From assembly GCA_038868255.1 (NCBI GenBank), contig JAWCTJ010000080.1, positions 1-5,950 on the forward strand: a stretch of 5,950 nt of DNA, read 5' to 3'. Of this stretch, positions 5,831-5,950 are shown one piece after another. Position numbers and translations under genes: made by a program. This DNA comes from DRVV01 sp038868255 (GTDB taxonomy: Archaea; Thermoproteota; Bathyarchaeia; Bathyarchaeales; Bathycorpusculaceae). Within the stretch, counting starts at the first letter, position 1; the number at the start of each line of letters is the position of its first letter. The notes below the pieces were generated by a model, which had not been told where the DNA came from, ran no database searches, and worked only from the letters and a program-made list of their open reading frames with translations.

Positions 5831-5950
5831 ATGCCTAAGGATAAAAAAACAAGAAAAAGTTTGAAAGAATCGATACGGCAGAGACAGGCGCGGATTCAGA
5901 AAGCCCTTGAAGCCCATAGGCTTAGAATGGAAAAAACCATGAAACATAGA
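5831..5950 (+). CDS. N-terminus of a very basic helical protein, cut by the window edge
   Basis: The frame stays open from the ATG at 5831 to the window end, giving 40 residues that begin MPKDKKTRKSLKESIRQRQ and end near MEKTMKHR. About two fifths are K, R or H, with spaced E, L and I residues that suggest a continuous amphipathic helix or coiled coil. There is no membrane segment or signal peptide. GGAG at 5818-5821 lies nine bases before the ATG, and the gap to the radical SAM stop is only 18 bases, so the two probably form an operon. I do not recognise the family. A nucleic-acid-binding or scaffolding role is possible from the charge but is not shown. The rest of the gene is outside the window. 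Confidence 0.7.
   Translation, partial: MPKDKKTRKSLKESIRQRQARIQKALEAHRLRMEKTMKHR

Overview
The window reads as archaeal chromosome, AT-rich, with six genes or gene parts on both strands. Several starts have Shine-Dalgarno sequences of the AGGTGAT/GGAGG type. AT-rich TATA-like boxes lie about 25-40 bases ahead of the likely transcript or gene starts. T-runs without hairpins follow the genes, as in archaeal termination. A thermoproteotal archaeon of the Bathyarchaeia kind would fit, but that is a guess from gene style and not from a marker gene. There is no rRNA, tRNA, CRISPR array, transposase or phage gene, and no gene-free stretch longer than 300 bases.

Layout: at the left edge the first codons of a minus-strand gene face away from a small polytopic membrane protein (141-737). 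Next comes a divergent pair of paralogous, roughly 8-helix membrane proteins of unknown function (823-1818 minus, 1978-3006 plus) that share a 159-base promoter region. The plus-strand paralogue runs tail to tail into a family-4 glycosyltransferase (2967-4175 minus) with a 40-base overlap. A 296-base divergent promoter region (4176-4471) separates the glycosyltransferase from a cobalamin-binding-type radical SAM protein (4472-5812). That gene is followed after 18 bases by the start of a very basic protein that runs off the right edge (5831-5950).

Function: the glycosyltransferase probably transfers a sugar from a nucleotide-sugar donor to a cell-surface glycan or lipid. The radical SAM enzyme probably carries out a methylation or rearrangement on an unknown substrate. 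Nothing in the sequence ties these two to the membrane-protein pair.

The most notable signal is in the paralogous pair. The two proteins are only about 45-50% identical by eye, yet they share a stretch of 40 identical bases, synonymous positions included, in the same reading frame and in inverted orientation (1139-1178 and 2612-2651). Other equally conserved protein blocks in the pair carry several synonymous differences. This points to local gene conversion, or to an inversion site that could swap the C-terminal halves of the two genes.
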